From: Corylus avellana | Taxonomy: Eukaryota > Streptophyta > Magnoliopsida > Fagales > Betulaceae | NCBI RefSeq assembly: GCF_901000735.1 | Contig: NC_081541.1 | Span: 23,987,676 to 24,051,675, forward strand | Length of the DNA stretch: 64,000 nucleotides | Direction: 5' to 3' | In this document: piece after piece, positions 1 through 11,574 of the stretch | Numbering within the stretch: position 1 is the first letter of the stretch | Layout: each line of letters begins with the position of its first letter | The notes under the pieces: generated by a model | Seen by the model: the letters and a program-made list of their open reading frames with translations, nothing else | What the model was told of the DNA's origin: nothing | Database searches by the model: none | Translations under genes and position numbers: made by a program

Positions 1-165
1 CTAAGGAATTTATGTGATTACCCTCCCCCTTTTGAACCCCATCCACACATTGAACCCCACCTACACAAGTGTTGCTCCTCATCATTTTAACTCCAACAAA
101 ACCCACACACCACACACCTGAAGCACGACAACGAGAAGAGAGTTCTAGAACTCTCGTGCTCCCAA
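1..165 (+). repeat. MULE copy A left terminal inverted repeat, inner part
   Basis: Reads inward as runs of GAACCCCA, ACACACC and CTGAAGCACGACAA. The same words occur in reverse complement at the right end of the element (about 7,370-7,470). The outer part lies before the window. Identity is interrupted by small insertions and deletions. Confidence 0.7.
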
Positions 166-290
166 CCTGGCGACAGCAATAAACTTGTGGAGATTTCTTC
201 GCCATTTCCCCTCTTCGACACACAGACGACAACATTTGGCTTTCTTAGGAGGTATACCCCAATTTCAGAATATGAGATCATCTACTATTT

Positions 291-428
291 NNNNNNNNNN
301 NNNNNNNNNNNNNNNNNNNNNNNNNNNNNNNNNNNNNNNNNNNNNNNNNNNNNNNNNNNNNNNNNNNNNNNNNNNNNNNNNNNNNNNNNNNNNNNNNNNN
401 NNNNNNNNNNNNNNNNNNNNNNNNNNNN
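291..428. other. Assembly gap, 138 N
   Basis: Run of N inside the MULE just downstream of its left terminal repeat. The non-round size suggests an estimated gap length. Block B carries 168 bases in the corresponding place, so the estimate is close. Confidence 0.99.
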
Positions 429-791
429 TAATGAGTTAACTGTGTAGTGAACAGTTGTAAGCACTTGTAGCTTGGTTGGCTATCGTAATTTTCTATGGTT
501 TGAGGTAGTAGTTAATAAAGTGCTATGTAATTAATTAATGAAGGAGAGAAGCAGACGAAGCTCATCAGCATAAGCCCAAAGCTCAGCCTGAAATAAGCTT
601 CCTCCACTCCTCCCATTCTCTAATTATTTTGCCAAAAAAGAATAGTGTAGGTGTCAGAATACCTTGGTCGCATGCATGCATTATTACCCATTGAGTTCGA
701 CTATATGATGGTAGTTTGATTGCTTTGAAATGTGATCAACAATAAAACAAATGTGCAAGCAGTCTAATTACGTATTACTATATCATGTAGA

Positions 792-1490
792 ATGGATACC
801 TCAAATGAAGGTGAAAGCTTTTTTGGTTCAACTCATAGCAGTTCTTCATCTGCGGTGCAACGCGTTTGCTTCTGCGAATGGCCCACTATTGTCAAAACCG
901 CCAACATTGAGAAAAACTTTGGAAGGAGGTTTGTAAGTTGTGAAAATTTGATGGCAAGTACTTGATATTTTATGTAACCAGTATATGAACCGTCATTGTT
1001 TACTGCTTTTGTTTACTTTATTCAATTAATTTAGGTTGGTAATTGTTAGTTGTAATGTGTTTTGCAGATTAACCAAGATTGTGGTTTCTTTGAATGACTT
1101 GATCCTAAAATGTGCTCCTTTGGTAAGAAGGTGATACATCATTTGTATCAAAGGCATGAATATTTGGAGGCTCAAGCGAAATGATGTGAAACACCTATTG
1201 AAGTTGAAGTTGGGAAGGTGAGAGCAGAAAATGAGAAAAAAACTGTGCAGTTGAGGGCAGAAATGGAGAGTAAAGTTCGGCATATGAAGGAACAACTGCT
1301 GAATGAGATATCCCAGTATCGTAAATAAATCCAGATTGGGGACATAAAGATGCATGCAATGAAGAAGAATTACCATACAATCATTGTGTGTTCGTGGATC
1401 GTAATGATGTTTGCACTATGCATATTATTCTTTGGATACATTCCCAATGGTCACCATGTCTGCAAATTAGGCAGTGTGATGCTGTCCTGA
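792..1490 (+). pseudogene. Broken GRF zinc-finger / coiled-coil / membrane-anchor gene of the MULE, copy A
   Basis: The first exon starts at ATG 792 and encodes a serine-rich stretch and then a GRF-type zinc finger: CFCEWPTIV, then NFGRRFVSC. After a short intron (about 954-1,067, donor GC, acceptor TTTTGCAG) it continues with DCGFFE. A charged coiled coil rich in E, K and Q follows (about 1,110-1,325). Past the stops, the frame predicts one hydrophobic membrane segment (about 1,370-1,440) and ends with a natural TGA at 1,488-1,490. In this copy the frame is broken by TGA after DCGFFE, by TGA within the coiled coil near 1,183 and by TAA at 1,326-1,328. GRF fingers bind nucleic acid in other proteins; a role in transposition is inference from location only. 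It runs rightward from the left terminal repeat, opposite to the transposase, as mudrB does in MuDR. The sequence shows no homology to mudrB that I can see. Confidence 0.75.
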
Positions 1491-1604
1491 GGTTGCCCGT
1501 CATGGTGGAGCCGGTGGATCGTGCTGTAGTTTTTTGTTGTGGTTTTGTGATATGTTAGTAACCAATGTGTAGTATGATAGAACTATGTAGTCCTATATGG
1601 AGTT

Positions 1605-1800
1605 ATTTTGTTTAAAGACAATAGTCCTTATGTTGGATCATGACTTGTTTAACTCCATCAGCCCCATGTGAGATTTTTTTAGTTTAAAAGCATTAGCCCC
1701 ATGTGAGATTTGTTTAGTTTAAAGACATTGGTCCCATGTGGGATTTATTTTGTTTAGTTTAACTCCATTAGTACCATGTGGGATATATTTTGCATTATTG
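1605..1800 (+). repeat. Short tandem repeats downstream of the GRF gene, copy A
   Basis: Four to five imperfect units of about 35-50 bases, each containing a form of CATTAGTCCCATGTGAGATT followed by TTGTTTAGTTTAAA. Copy B has one unit more (44,685-44,942). The array lies between the convergent 3' ends of the two MULE genes. Confidence 0.8.
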
Positions 1801-1874
1801 TGTTGAAGACCTTCAAACGAGTATATAGTAGATAGCACCATTAAATAATATTATGTGGAAAAGCTGTATAAACA

Positions 1875-2130
1875 TACCAAAAATACCAAAATTGTAAATT
1901 TCATCAAAGGTCCTTATACCAAAACAACATACCAAAAATACCAAAGATGTGAGTTTCATTGAAAGATCCTCATACCAAAAATACCAAAGCTGTAAATTTC
2001 ATTGAAAGATCTAGTTGCTAACAAACATACCACTAATAATGACATGAATATTTACATACCACAAAACATAGCAAAACACATTAATAATGCCATGAATATT
2101 TGCATAGCAACTTACATACCAAAACAACAA
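1875..2130 (+). repeat. ATACCAAAAATACC repeat tract, copy A
   Basis: Repeated ACATACCAAAAATACC and GTAAATTTCATTGAAAGATC units of about 55-65 bases. Copy A has one unit that copy B lacks (compare 45,025-45,120). It probably lies in the 3' flank of the transposase gene. Confidence 0.7.
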
Positions 2131-2208
2131 ATTTACATGTCATTGTACATAACACCTAACATACCAAAACTAACATTGTGATAATTTACAAGTCTAAAAC
2201 ATCTCTGG

Positions 2209-3804
2209 CTATGGCTTCCAATCTGGATTTTTTCTTTTCCTTTTGGCTTCCATAATTTTTATTCCTTTTTGGACTGTTGTAACAATGTGTTTGCCTTTCA
2301 CTTGGTCTAATGATGAATAAGCATTTGCACCACCTTTGCCTACCATAAATGGTGTTCCACCACCCCTGGTTGCACCACCCCTAGCTGCACCACCCCTAGT
2401 TCTAGTTGATACAGTTGCACCACCTCTAGTTAATGGACATTTTCTTGCAGCTACTAACTTCGGCATACGGGTACAGTTTCACCACCTCTAGTTAATGGAC
2501 ATTTTCTTGCAGCTACTAAACTTCGGCCACCCCTAGTCAATGGCCCTCTTCTTGCAGCAGTTTCAGTTTCACATCCATCTTCAGTTATGTTAATGTGTAT
2601 CTGATCCGAATGGCGAGTCCTTGTTGCAGGTCCTCCTATGGACAACATAGGAAGTACTAGATCATCTGTTAAGGCTCTGAGTGATACACCCCATGTTGGA
2701 GGTAGTACAATGCCTGCACCAAATTCTTGTTCATGATTAGCAAATCTAGGTGGAGGTGATACTCTTCCTTCATTAGCAGCTCTAGTGGGAGGTGATACTC
2801 TTCCTTCGACAGCACCCTCGGTGGGCGGTAATTCTTTGCGTTCATTAGCAAATCTAGGGGGAGGTGTGTGCTCTCGCTCATCAACAAGCTGTGGGATGTG
2901 GATTTCCTTGCTCTTGGAATGTGTACCACCAACACTTGTAGATGCTTTCTTGTTGGATATGCCCTTTTTCTTTATATGTTTAAAAAAAAAAAATCAAAAA
3001 TAAATTATATAAAAGCTAACTATGTGGGTACAAAAAACAAATAGAAAACATGTATGAGGTTAGAATTAATTACCTTAAAAACAGTAAATGATTGTGGACC
3101 AGATAGTCCACCGCCACTTCTCAGTTGACACCTCTACATAACAAGAATTTGAAAGAAAACACATTAACAATTGCATTTGACAAAGACATATGTGTTTTTA
3201 TGTATTCGGCATCCTTTACCAGCATTTGAAGAACAATTTTTTTTTTTTTTTTTTTTTTTTTTGTAACATGTAGTATACTTAGACCTAATTACCTAATTAA
3301 AGACATATCATACTAAAAGACAAAACTTCTGAATAAAGATTTCCTAAATTGGTTGAGATTGATGGCAAATAGCATTTAAGTTTTAGCACAATAATACCAA
3401 ATCATTGAAGTATCTTCTCCACAACTTTTTGTTTGCCTTTGGTCACTTCAAGTGTACTGGAACCAACCCTTTGTGACTGCACACATAAGAACAAAAATAA
3501 GTTGAGTATCACAATATTACCATATATAAAAGCAAATAGCAAGTCCTTGAAGTGCCTTTTGCACAACTGTTTGTCTGCCTTTGCCTTTGGTCACTTTAGG
3601 TGTTCTGGAACCAACACTTCGTGGCTGCACACACAACAACAAAAACAAGTTGAGTATCATGTATAACAATGAACTATAAATATTATAAAACATCTCATTA
3701 TTAAACATAATAGATATGTGTGAGAAACTTACAATTATTGTACCCGACTTCTTGTTGTTAGATGCTTCACTTCTATTCCTCGGACATGACCTTTTACTTC
3801 CCAC
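2209..3804 (-). pseudogene. C-terminal tail of the MULE transposase, copy A (decayed)
   Basis: Minus-strand exon-like pieces downstream of the SWIM domain. The first (about 3,910-3,716) reads as a basic 'GRPKKIRRR' segment followed by 'KCGK' and, after a frameshift and an apparent deletion, 'KRSCPRNRSEASNNKKSGT'. This is the wreck of the CCHC zinc knuckle that normally closes plant MuDR transposases. Then come two similar small exon-like units (about 3,625-3,535 and 3,480-3,417), both encoding 'VTKGK' motifs, and a low-complexity end (2,935-2,209) with repeated 'TRGGA' words and a lysine-rich terminus. Copy A has a tandem duplication of about 60 bases near 2,410-2,520 that copy B lacks. A long T-run sits at about 3,239-3,262. 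Exon boundaries are not certain. Confidence 0.6.
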
Positions 3805-3910
3805 ATTTCATCCTCACTCCAAATTTCCCCATCCGATTTGGATTTCTCGGGTCTCTACTCTCATCAGGAGTCCTTCTCCTTATCTTCTTTGGCCTACCTG
3901 GGGTAATTCT

Positions 3911-5077
3911 TCATCTTGGAGGCTCCAATTTATCATGACTTGTTTTGATCCACTGTTCCTCACTAGGCATTGGGTATATAACTGGAGCATATGCTTTCTT
4001 GTACACCTCTATAGTAAAGCATTCGTCAATATAATCCTCAGGTTCCCCACAATCATAAAGTATAGCAGCCACTGCATGGGGACATGGGATTCCAGTAATT
4101 TTCCACTGCCTGCAACCACACCTCCTTATACCAAGGTCTACCACAGATTGTTTATTATTTGAACAAGTAACTTCAAACATCGAATCACCAGCATAATGTG
4201 CAATGCAATCCACTGTTTCTAACCCAATTTCTTCCAACTTTGCAGCAATTCTAGGGCATAACTTCCCAGTCAACTTCTCTATCCCTTCCCACTTAGCTTG
4301 ATATCTCCTTATCAGCTTCTTCCTTATCATCTCCAACATGGTCAAGATGGACTTCTCACGAGCCTTCAGAATGTTTGAGTTGAAACACTCACAGATGTTG
4401 TTCACTGGTAGGTCGCACTTTGGGTAGTTACTAAACCATGCCCTAAACCACGTACTAGGGTCAATCTTACTCAAATATTCATATGCCTCTTCATTCATCT
4501 TCTTCAAGTCTTCAAGTCTTTAAGTCTTCCATATGATCATTGAATTCATATTCTGTGTATGAAGACGCTGCAGCCCACAACTATTCCTTTAGTGCCAACC
4601 CTCGATGCCCCCCAATGTCTTTAAAGTTGGCATATAAATGCCAACTTTAACAACCTCAAAAGCTGGCATAAGACCCTGCAAAATAAAATAATTTTATGTT
4701 ACCAAAACAATATTCCAGCAAATTGCATGAATATTTAAAGTGTGAAAAAAATGTTACCTTCTGTCGATCTAAAATGAATGTAGGCTTAGCACACTTATCA
4801 TGGGTACCAAGATCAGACACCAGGGTTTAAGGAACCAGATCCAGCTATCTTTGACATCGACCTCGACAACTGCAAAAGCAATTGGGTACATGTTGTTCCC
4901 ATCTCTTCCAACTGCAGAAAGGAGTTGGCCCTTGAATGGTCCTTTTAGGAAGCACCCATCTACCCCAATGATAGGCCAACAACCCTCTAAAAAGCCTTTC
5001 TTCATGGCTGCCAAAGAAACATACAATCTTCCAAATTTTGGAGGCAAATTTGGATTTTGTCTGTCAACTTTCATCAC
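3911..5077 (-). pseudogene. MULE transposase catalytic and SWIM region, copy A (decayed)
   Basis: The catalytic core starts on the minus strand at 5,077 with 'GVDGCFLKGPFKGQLLS' (first catalytic Asp of the MULE DDE fold) and 'YPIAFAVVEVDVKDSW'. The middle (about 4,768-4,510) is frame-broken. The open part 4,507-3,911 (198 codons) contains 'NNICECFN', which carries the conserved third acidic residue, and then a SWIM zinc finger with the C-x-C...C-x-H pattern in 'CGCRQWKITGIPCPHA'. This is the arrangement of plant MuDR-type transposases, which cut at the terminal repeats and leave 9 bp target duplications. Frameshifts and a short truncated DDE exon make activity very unlikely. Confidence 0.9.
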
Positions 5078-5453
5078 AACGCAGCTTCCATTGTTAGTAT
5101 GCCTCTAGGTTTCACAATAGTCCCACAACTTCCCATATTGGTCCTCAAGCTTCTCGTATAATTTTTGTTTGGCTTCCTCCTAACTCTGTACATCATACTT
5201 GGGTTGACATCCACATGCCATTTATCCTTCACTTCATTTTGGATTACATCCAAAGGTATGTTGGGCTGAACCCTAAACTTGTAAATTAGCTTGTGTGCTA
5301 TCCAAGAGGAGTTGACTATGGTGTTTCAGTATTTCTGACCACAAATGTGTTTAAACTGTACAGACCTTACCTGAAATGATTCTTCATTAGGCATCTTTCT
5401 AGCATACACCCCATACTTACATTTGGCATCCCTGCATACCGCTACACACCTTA

Positions 5454-6398
5454 TTATTTCATTTTTTTTTTTAATATGATGTCCTTTCCCTTCTTCAGAT
5501 TGTACACCTTCACAGCTTCCCTAAACATTTGAATGTTTGGGAATTTCATCTCAAGTTTAATGGCTGGATCCCATAGATCCACAACATGAAAATCTAATGT
5601 GCATGCAGATTGTTTTTCACAATCTTCATCACTGATGACTGGTGACTCAAGTATATCACTCCTACCCATTTCAGAGTTGTCATCATCATCATCATCATCA
5701 TCATTGTCGTCGTCTTCAAAAGATTTCTTAAAATTACGGCTATTGTTATCCCCTTCATCTTGGTTAACAGCAGCCTCTCCCTCATCATTATCATGGTGAT
5801 CACTTCTATCATCAACACTCTCTCCCTCATCATTATCATGTTGATCATGTCTATCATAATCACCCTCTTCAACACCTCTTTCATCCTTATCCTGTTCCTC
5901 TTCCTAACACTCAACTACATTGGACCTATTTGGTTCTGTTTTTGATGGTCTAGCCTCACCATCAATGTCATCAACATCTACATCAAATAGATCTTCATCA
6001 TCACTAATCTTATCATGCCACCAAGGGTCATTAAGGTCAACCCTCTCTCCATCCTCATCTTCATCCTCTTCATCAACTACACCCTCCCCGAAAGAAACAA
6101 TGAATAAGTGAACTACGTTATGACCACTATGGGAGGCAACCATAAATAGTACATTATGGTCAGATGTAATCAAATGCAAACCATTGACTAGACTTTCACC
6201 AGGTTCTTGAAAAAATATTAAATCCCCTGCGTTGTGCCTATAATGTCGACATATGGCTTCCAATTCAAAGTATGACAATTCATCAGGGTCAATACTCTCT
6301 GTATGGACTGGCACATCACCCCCCACATACTTATTTCCAAGTGTCCTATTGAATCTACCACCATAGTGGACCTCGAACACTAATTTTGAATTGGCCAT
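5454..6398 (-). pseudogene. MULE transposase N-terminus: PB1-like domain, acidic linker, MuDR DNA-binding domain, copy A
   Basis: The start ATG is at 6,398 on the minus strand and opens 'MANSKLVFEVHYGGRF', the PB1-like N-terminal domain common in plant MULE transposases. It continues through residue about 100 and passes into an Asp/Glu-rich linker. The linker is frame-broken around 5,900-5,670, where (ATC/ATG)n-type codon runs have slipped. At 5,669-5,454 the MuDR DNA-binding domain resumes with 'IQMFREAVKVYNLKKGKDI'. Its continuation (about 5,450-5,080) is recognisable in mixed frames. The gene starts about 1.2 kb inside the right terminal repeat and runs toward the element centre. The second copy (49,434-48,472) has different indels. 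Confidence 0.85.
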
Positions 6399-7369
6399 CC
6401 TACAAAGTGAAATAAATATTTTTATTGAAGGTGGTGTTTCTCCTATAAAAGATCCTGTTATTCAAGGTACAATTTAAATGTCCAAGAACAATTATGTTAT
6501 TGATAAATTAATAATGTTATTCATAATTAGTATCTGTGGAGCATTTGAAAAATCATTGGATAAAAAATCATTTGAGGAACCTAATAAAAGCAATTCGCTT
6601 TTTTTATTTTTTATTTTTTCTAATAGAAATGAGATTTAGAGTACCTCATTCAAAGCTTAACATAATAAAAGCCGTTAGATTTTTCAAAAGTAGGGAAAAG
6701 GTAACTAATATTCCTTGCCCTTGGTAGCTAATACTTCTATTGGCAATAAGGATAGTGATATTCAGCTAAAATCAATAGATAGTTATGTCTCAGGTAAAAA
6801 CAACACAGCACAGTTACACATAGTTAATGTTCTTCACCAACAATTGACATGGAGAATTTCATCCAAAAGCCAACAAACCCAAACCGCCATTGGAAGGAAA
6901 AAAAAAAAAACAAAAAAAAAAAAAATACAGAAACCCTAAGATTGTCCAAATGACCCACCTAGTGGGTGCATGCTAGAAACAAATGTGAATAATGGGTTAT
7001 GTGGGACAAATGGACAAGAACCCTACAAAATATTCAATAAACAATTGACAATAACCCCAAACCCAATATTCCCCCAAAACCCCCAATTTTACTAAAAACC
7101 CTAAAGTAGATGGTAAAAAATTAAAAGGAAAATTGGGGCATACCTCGTAAGAAAGCGAAATTTATGTAAGCAAGTAGTTTGTTGTCCCATTTCTCCACGC
7201 AATAGGACCACGAACAAGGGGACTATGAAAAGGTTCACCGAAACTGTTAGCTTGCTGTTGTCGTGTGTGTGTGACGTGTGGGTAGGGTAGAAACACAAGG
7301 AGACCACGAACAACACAACTTTGGGTACTCACGATTTGCTGCTTGAATAAACTATGGGACCACATTCTG

Positions 7370-7648
7370 GAACTTTCTTCTTTTTGTCGTGCTTTATGTG
7401 TGTAGTGTGTGGGTGTAAGAGTGAAAAGGATAGTGAGCAGTGCGTGCGTGTGTGGGTGGGGTTCAAGAGGGGTTGACTAATGCTGGAGTTGAAAAAAAAA
7501 AGGCATTAGGTTAGATTGAGAGCAAAATTGGAAGATAATGCCTTAATATCTCACGTGAGCTGAGTTCCATCCATTTAGACGGAAAATATTAATGGAGGGT
7601 TTAAATTGAAATTTTTTGAAACTTCAGGGGGATAAAGTGAATTTTCCC
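7370..7648 (-). repeat. MULE copy A right terminal inverted repeat
   Basis: Reverse complement of the left terminal region. The outer about 150 bases read GGGAAAATTCACTTTA inward and include the block around GGCATTATCTTCCAATTTTG. The inner part shares GAACCCCACCCACACA and CTGAAGCACGACAA-like words with the left end. It is upstream of the transposase gene and would hold its promoter, by analogy with MuDR. Confidence 0.85.
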
Positions 7649-7818
7649 TAAACCCAAAGCCTCAATATATCAAAATCTCGTTCTCACACAAAAGAGAATA
7701 ACTTCTCTTAATTCTCTAAGTTGCTATGCGGCAATACATGTGAGAAAATACTAGTGAGATCGCTCACCAATTCACATTCACTATGTGCTTCATGCCGCTC
7801 ATAAATTGACTCATAAAA
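7649..7818. other. Flank between the MULE and the outer solo LTR, copy A
   Basis: About 170 bases with no gene seen. It is the pre-insertion neighbour of 42,600-42,846 (the left flank in copy B) and looks like older repetitive sequence into which the MULE jumped. Confidence 0.5.
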
Positions 7819-8459
7819 TGTAATGCCTCCAAAACTGGATTGAACCGTTATGATAGGGTTACTGGCAATTCCTCATGTCCAGTTAACTGGTAATTGACTA
7901 AGGAAATCGTCCGTTAACAAGTCAATGTAAATTTAAGCGGAATGTGAAAGTATAAGATCTAAGATATCTAAAATAACATAAAGTATGCAAGAATTTTCAT
8001 CAATCATAGACTTGGAGCTTCTAACCAAATTAGTCATTCTAATCAAACATGATATTGCGACAATCTCCTGGCTTCTTCATTCTAGTGAATCCTTTTAAAA
8101 CAGACAACTTGACAACCTGCAAATATTGTATAAGTCTAAGACTTAGTAAGTAAACCTCACAGTTGGGTATGAAATAAGCTCCAATTATAAATGCAAAAGT
8201 AAACATGTGTTTTCGCAATCATATTAGGTGTTGCCTCTATCATTATACCATAAAAATATAGTTTTGGTTTTCGAGGAGTATATGTTTAATTTCAGCGGCA
8301 ATTGCCAGTATGTTTTAATGCAGTGAAACTAATGTTATATTTAGGTCCTAACTTATCGTGTATGCTCTATCCAAGATATTACCCATTCTCAGCAGGACTG
8401 ACGTTATCCTGAGGGACCTGTAATACAATACTGACACTCCAAATATTGCACACTACCGT

Positions 8460-10660
8460 TGTAGCGCCGCAAAAAATTAATTAACTAGTAATTAACTCCA
8501 CGGTTCGTCTCCCAGCCCTATCCCTCACGGGACAAGACTTAGGAACCTCTACTCCTCGAAAAGAGAGGATACTGAGCAGTGGAAAGTATTAAGATTCTAT
8601 AACATCAATCATCACAGCCAGAGCATCTACCAAGGAACAACAAAGTAGCTGAAATCATACTATACACATTATCGTTACAAGGGATCTATGCTATACCTCA
8701 ATATGCAAGCATGCATCAAAGCTCCTAAGTCTACAGCATAACTCAAAAGTACTAGTTACCATGAATACCCGCCTAAGCTTGCAATAAGTCTTCAAGCATC
8801 TCCCGGGTCGAATCCTCCACAATAATTGGATGCTTTGCGGTATCGATCTTCTGCTCAACTATCTATAACAACATAGTTGTATATATGAAGAAAAGGGAAT
8901 ATAATATAAGGGTAAGTCCTACGACTTAGTGAGTATAAATACACAAGACGTACCCGTCATTAAATGGTGAACTCAGTTATTTATAAAGCACAAGCAAAAT
9001 TATGAGATGACAGTTTATCATGAATGTGATATAGATATAATATATGCTTATAATCATGAGTAATAGTAATAGTTCAACTGTATGGTTTACTTGAGATATT
9101 GCCCCTTCTCAGTAGGGTTGGCGCTGTCTCGAGGGACCTGTAATACAATACTGGTGCCCCAGATATTGTTCGCTACCGTCCATCCCATTAGTGGTACAAC
9201 CGAGTCTAACTTCGTGTGGCCCACACCACTAATGATGTCCGTCCTGTAGTGACCATCCATTAGGGAATGGCTACGCCTGGTCACGAAACCATTGGATCCA
9301 AAGCCCACACACACACACATTTGACTATAAAGTTAACCTGTATAATTAGCCCATGGCCATTATCCCGCATGTACCAGTGTACTATGTCATACGATGCAAT
9401 TAATCTTATCAGTCTTTTATATGCAGAGTTTTACAAACCTCATTGTTATCTTTTTAATCAACACACGTTTTCACAAAAGAGAGTTCATAGTAGTTCCAAA
9501 ATATATTTCATGAGAGTTGCAAAATATGCATGTTTGATATATATAAAATAGACGTGCAATGCAGGAAAAGTAACAACAAGCATCCATGTGAGTTTGTACT
9601 CACCCGGGTCATAAGGCTCCTCCATAAAATTCCCTTGAGGCTCCATAACCTCAAATACTGAGAAAAGACCTATCATTAGTTCTAAATCCAACTAAACGAA
9701 CCTAGAGCAAGAAAACAGAGGTTATCAGACGACTGGCCAAAGTGGTGTTCCTCGGAACACTTCTGACCGTATGTCTGGGTCCATCGCCTGGAAGGGTTGT
9801 ATGTCCGCCCAGTAGGTTCAGGTAGAACCTCATTTGGTTCAATCGTCCTCTTATCCTCCTAAATTGGTTCTAAAGCTCCCAAAAGAATTCCTAGGACCTC
9901 CTATCTCAAAACAATATCTCCATGCAATAGGAAATATGCTCAATAAGAATTAAATGCTAACCCATGCTTAAACCAAGATTAAGGGAAATAACATAACTAG
10001 AAGCTACAAACTACCAACTAAGCTATCTATGAAAAGCACTTAAACAACATAACGACTAAGGAACAAGCTAAGCTTAGAAGATTATCTCCTTGAAGCAAAA
10101 CCTTCAAGAAATCTCCCCTCCTTCTACAAGACTGACAAAACTCACAAAGACACTCAAGCAGGGTGCTCTAGAGGGGTTTAGGGGCAGAATCAGCATGAAA
10201 GGGTGAGGGAGTAAAGGGATATTTATAGGTGAGAAAAGGCTGAGGCACTGCAAGGCTGCTTTGAAAAGTAGCGTACATCCGGTACTATTGGAGCATACGT
10301 TTGGTACTACATATCCAGCGGTCCAAAGATTGTAGTGTACGTCCAGGTATTATCCAGGAGCTAACCTAAAGTAGCGTACGTTCGGTATTATAGGGGCGTA
10401 TATCCGCGTACTATTTGTAGAATACGTCCGGTGGTCCCCCAGAGTACGTCCTCACTTAAAGACAAGAGTGTACGTATGGTGGCCCCCTACGTATGTCCTT
10501 ACTAAAGACAATAGCACACGTACGGTGGTCCCCTTGCGTACATTCGATCATAAAGTCTGAAATTTTCAAAATGCCCTTCCAGTTGTCTCTAGTGACCCAA
10601 AGTCCAAATTAACCCTCTAACTAAGCTACCTAAGCTTAGTTAATTATATGGGTCACTACA
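8460..10660 (-). mobile_element. Nested 2.2 kb solo LTR, copy A
   Basis: Begins TGTAGCGCC (TGTAACGCC in copy B) and ends GGGTCACTACA. It is oriented minus because its TATA box and transcription direction point left. It interrupts the outer LTR. The flanks are ACCGT / ACCGG here and ACCAT / ACCGT in copy B, so the ancestral 5 bp target duplication was ACCGT on both sides. The U3 part (about 10,260-10,560) is packed with CGTACG-type palindromic motifs. No coding capacity was seen. Confidence 0.75.
10220..10228 (-). promoter_or_regulatory. TATA box of the nested solo LTR, copy A
   Basis: CTATAAATA on the minus strand, followed downstream by a pyrimidine-rich leader-like stretch, the layout of an LTR U3/R boundary. 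Confidence 0.5.
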
Positions 10661-11574
10661 ACCGGCAATAACACTTGCAACTCTGCTGTGTTCGACCTCG
10701 GGTGGCCTACGTTACTAAATATATATGTCATTAGTGATTCGCCAATCAAACATGGCCGGGCCGGTTACGAACAATCATTAGATTCAATGCTCATATAAAC
10801 ACACACATTTAACTATATCAAGCTCATAGTAAGCCCATGCCCATACTGCATGTATCGGTGTACCATGTCATACAAGACATCTCATTAATAAATTATTAAA
10901 GCATTTACTGAATTACAGAAAAAGTAAATATGCTTATAACATACGCGTGTTCAGTTCGTTGAAATACTAAACATTTTTATGGAAAGTAGTTGTAAGAGAT
11001 ATGAAATTGAAAATTTGATGAAAAGTTGTGATTTTCACGGAAGACTCTAAGAGATATGCAATTGAAAGCACAAAAACATGAGTTTCCTCTCTTACCATAT
11101 GAAGGAATAACCTTTTTTTTTTTCCTTGAAAATATTACCTGAAATCCTTACGAAATTCATGCTCCAAAGGCCCTTAAGTAGACTCGAGAAAGTAGGGCTA
11201 CAATTATAAGGTCAGTTTCCCAAACGTATAGATTTTCGGGCCTCTATTCACAATGCATTTTGACCTGATAAACATTGGAATTGAAAAATATTCATTAAGT
11301 ACAAAGTTGTAGCATTTGTAGTCAGCTTTCCAATGCCATCTAGTGTGCTTCAATAGGAGTTCAGAGTAAACTTTATGATCATTTTAGTCTAACTAGGTCA
11401 ATATTGACAATATACAAAACTAAAACTTACAACTAAATATGTTTTGACATTGACTTTGCCAACACCAAAAACCTAACATTAGTAAATTCAACCAATTACA
11501 AGTAAATCAGTTGGAGGTAATACAAGTAACACTCCAAATTACTTTTTTAATTAATTAATTTTGGGAGTGTTACA

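Larger units (their letters stand above)
1..7648. mobile_element. Mutator-like element (MULE), copy A, left end cut by the window
   Basis: A two-gene MULE. The right end is at the TTTTCCC before 7,649 and lies in a long terminal inverted repeat matching the left end. The left-most about 210 bases are missing because the window starts inside the element (compare 42,847-43,057 in copy B). It carries a plus-strand GRF zinc-finger gene near the left end and a minus-strand transposase gene near the right end, converging on a repeat-rich centre. The right flank reads TAAACCCAAAG. The left flank of copy B reads AAAACCCGAAG, consistent with a 9-10 bp Mutator target duplication carrying one change. 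Confidence 0.88.
7819..11574 (-). mobile_element. Outer solo LTR, copy A, interrupted by a nested LTR
   Basis: Bounded by TGTAATGCCTCC at 7,819 and GGGAGTGTTACA ending at 11,574, the TG...CA short inverted repeat expected of an LTR. Without the 2.2 kb insert at 8,460-10,660 its length is about 1.55 kb. Internal stretches around the insert (the 'CTCAGCAGG...GAGGGACCTGTAATA' module, then a GGTGGCC...TCACTACA-like block) are homologous to the other two LTRs described here, so it belongs to the same broad family. No internal retrotransposon domain adjoins it. Target duplication is not convincing (TAAAA left; CAAAG or TAATG right in the two copies). Confidence 0.6.

Noticed and set aside
1605..2015. 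CRISPR-like direct repeats
   Set aside because: The units are degenerate tandem repeats without unique spacers of constant length, in a eukaryotic transposon.
5594..5945. Frames with long runs of Met, Ile or Ser
   Set aside because: They are out-of-frame readings of the acidic GAT-type codon runs of the transposase linker, mirrored at 48,618-48,966.
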